Assembly (NCBI GenBank): GCA_964057225.1
Contig: OZ059895.1
Span: 16,310,001-16,374,000 of the forward strand
Origin: Auanema rhodensis
Taxonomy: Eukaryota > Nematoda > Chromadorea > Rhabditida > Rhabditidae
Direction of reading: 5' to 3'
DNA length: 64,000 nt
Shown here: positions 62,205 to 64,000 of the stretch, in pieces
Layout of the letters: each line of letters starts with the position of its first letter
How positions within the stretch are numbered: position 1 is the stretch's first letter
The notes under the pieces: generated by a model
Told to the model about the DNA's origin: nothing
The model's database searches: none
Seen by the model: the letters and a program-made list of their open reading frames with translations, nothing else
Translations under genes and position numbers: made by a program

Positions 62205-64000
62205 TTAAATTGATTCTTCTACAATTTCTGTACAATGCTCAAGCTTTTCCTTATTAATAATTAATTTAAGTGGAAGTTTTTTGCCCGTATTAGAGTAAAT
62301 GACTAGTTCTGATATGGCAGATGCAAATAGTTGAAAATCGTCAGTATGATGTAAGATTGTAGAACAGCCTGAGAGGAACGAGTATTCGCATATTGAATCT
62401 TTCTTCAGATCTAAAATTCTAGAATTATTTCTGGGAAAATTTTCAAAAACTTACTGTTAAAACGGTGACTATTCGCAATTAGCACACAGGAAATTAAAAA
62501 ACCAGTATGTGAAGGAAATGAAGGTGATGAATATAAATTCAATCGAGGTAAAACAATACCAGTAATTTTGGATAACAGTGAAACAATACGTACTTCAGAG
62601 CATAGATTAGATAAATCTGAGAACATGAACCTAGAAAATAATTCGTTCAAAGCAGAAAGCTGGACATATACTCACCTATTGGAAGCTTCGAGAGCACTGA
62701 ATAATTGAGTTGCTCTTAATCGAGCATGCTCTCTCTTAGATTGAATCAAAATTGACTGGAGAAGAACATATTGGCCAATCTGAAGCACATGATATATGAA
62801 CTATGATCTATTCGAAATCGAAAACTCACTTTAGCTACTAAACAAGGTAATTCTACGTCTGCCATTATCAATTTCATGAGAGATTCATATTTTTTGGAAA
62901 GAACAATAGGGCTTTCTATTAGAAAACCGCCAACAGTAGTAGAATACGATCTGGCAGATTTAGCAAGAGCTAGAAGATGAAGTGGTGATTTGACAATTTT
63001 TCGAGAGTAAGAACTAACCTATCAAACTATCCTCAGTTTCTTTAACAAGTTTATCTACGAAAACTTTGATTGAATGAATTGGTATCCATTTCTAAGCCGT
63101 AATACAAATGAAGTGGTACGTTCAAAAAATAAATTACCTCAATCATGTCAGAATATCTTATTGAGAAGCATTCTAAGTTTTTACGATCACGCCATACCAT
63201 ATCGTTTTCAGAATAACTTGTTTGCCTGAATGGTTTCATTTCAAGGTTCAAGATTCTTTCTAATTTCCAACTTACATTGGATCTGTTTGTTTAATAATAT
63301 AATTATAAATTATAGTAAAAGCTGGTAATGGTCCTGAAGGCTTCTTGGGCAATGCCTGATAAAATGAAATTGGTTACGAAGTTATGTAACATAGACACTA
63401 ACCATTGTTAAGTATTGTTCAGTTGTTTCCATATAATTTGACATTTCTTCTCTCCATAATTCATAACCATTGACACCAACATGCTCACACATATAGATGA
63501 AAGCTCTTTTAAAGTTGCTTAGGTTGTTCGTCAAACGAGAAAGAATAACGAAAATTGGCAGGTTAATCAGATATTTCCTATATAGAACTTACTATCTAAA
63601 CTTAAATTTTTCTCCTTTTGTTCCTTTTCACTTAATGATAGCAAGTTTGGAAACTCAACTCGTAGTTCTCTACGAATTCCTTCTTCAAGTAACTCCTTCA
63701 AATATAAAAATTTCAATAGAGTTAACTATAAGACATATTGTATAACCTTCGGATTAATGTCTATTGTCCCAAGTTTTGTGATCGATAGCCTAGATATACC
63801 AATACTCATATTCGAAATGCTATATGTAACTTCAGATAGTTTGAAATTCTCAGTAAAATCTGCCATTTCTCTGACCTGTAACAAGAATTAAAAAGAATTA
63901 TTTTTTGCCGATCGACCATACCATCGTTTTGTCAATTGTAGCTGCCCATTCCTGTTTAACTTGAGGAACAACTTTCTCATGAAGAACTTTAAACAAATGG
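62205..64000 (-). CDS. WASHC5: Strumpellin, C-terminal part (WASH complex subunit 5), partial
   Basis: Core scaffold of the WASH complex, which activates Arp2/3 actin assembly on endosomes. The gene runs off the right edge. Coding order: 64000-63922, 63875-63747, 63695-63593, about 63517-63403, 63355-63276, 63225-63138, 63091-63019, 62969-62830, 62779-62676, 62630-62455 and 62410-62205. It is recognised by INPKELLEEGIRREL (human VDPKQLLEDGIRKEL), FKRAFIYMCEHVGVNGYELW (human FEYIQDYVNIYGLKIW), TDPM followed by a WRDR segment, and KIGQYVLLQSILIQSKREHARLRATQ fragments fitting KVGQMQILRQQIANEL. The junction between the third and fourth exons is unresolved: the best donor (GTAAGT after 63593) and the acceptor CTAAG (63518-63520) disagree in phase, and a donor at AAGTTC would fix it. 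The far C-terminus is divergent and shorter than in vertebrates. Confidence 0.8.

Overview
The window is eukaryotic and almost certainly from a nematode. Genes are split into many short exons by GT-AG introns, mostly 43-75 nt long. Several start codons lie 0-8 nt after a perfect splice-acceptor-like sequence with no preceding exon, as expected for spliced-leader trans-splicing. The TCF/LEF protein resembles Caenorhabditis POP-1 from its N-terminus through its C-clamp. The clade is not determined. The DNA is AT-rich, and its non-coding parts are full of (CT)n/(GA)n microsatellites. No mobile element, CRISPR array or viral gene was recognised.

Layout. (1) 1-2709: very pyrimidine-rich, low-complexity DNA upstream of a La-related gene. 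(2) 2710-15537 (+): a LARP4/5-type RNA-binding protein (larp-5-like), with a 9.2-kb repeat-filled first intron and a tRNA-Glu(CTC) gene inside a later intron. (3) 15538-20039: convergent intergenic DNA with microsatellites and a short acidic repeat ORF. (4) 20040-27676 (-): a complete TCF/LEF factor (pop-1-like), reconstructed as 9 coding exons. (5) 27677-47093: a 19-kb gene-poor stretch, purine-rich on the + strand, holding only a doubtful membrane-protein-like open frame near 40.2-40.7 kb. (6) 47102-51159 (+): a compact voltage-gated calcium channel beta subunit in 9 exons. (7) 52207-62177 (+): three closely packed genes, the SUMO E1 subunit UBA2 (15 exons), tubulin cofactor D (28 exons) and a LOTUS-Tudor protein of the germ-granule type (16 exons). 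They are separated by only 227 and 229 nt and each has a trans-splice-type acceptor at its ATG, so they look like one operon. (8) 62205-64000 (-): the C-terminal part of strumpellin (WASHC5, WASH complex), tail to tail with the LOTUS-Tudor gene and only 27 nt from it; its 5' part lies outside the window.

The exon models come from reading frames, splice signals and remembered family sequences, without alignment software. Each complete model keeps one open frame with consistent splice phases. Boundaries may be off by a base or two in places, and the strumpellin junction near 63.5-63.6 kb is unresolved.

The genes do not form one pathway. The proposed operon joins housekeeping functions (SUMO activation, tubulin folding) to a germline small-RNA-type scaffold protein. 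The most informative observations are that operon, the overlapping 3' ends at 62.2 kb, the relaxed 3' splice sites, the GC-AG intron in TBCD, an in-frame 63-nt intron in the LARP gene, and a strand-specific pyrimidine bias in the DNA upstream of both larp-5 and pop-1.
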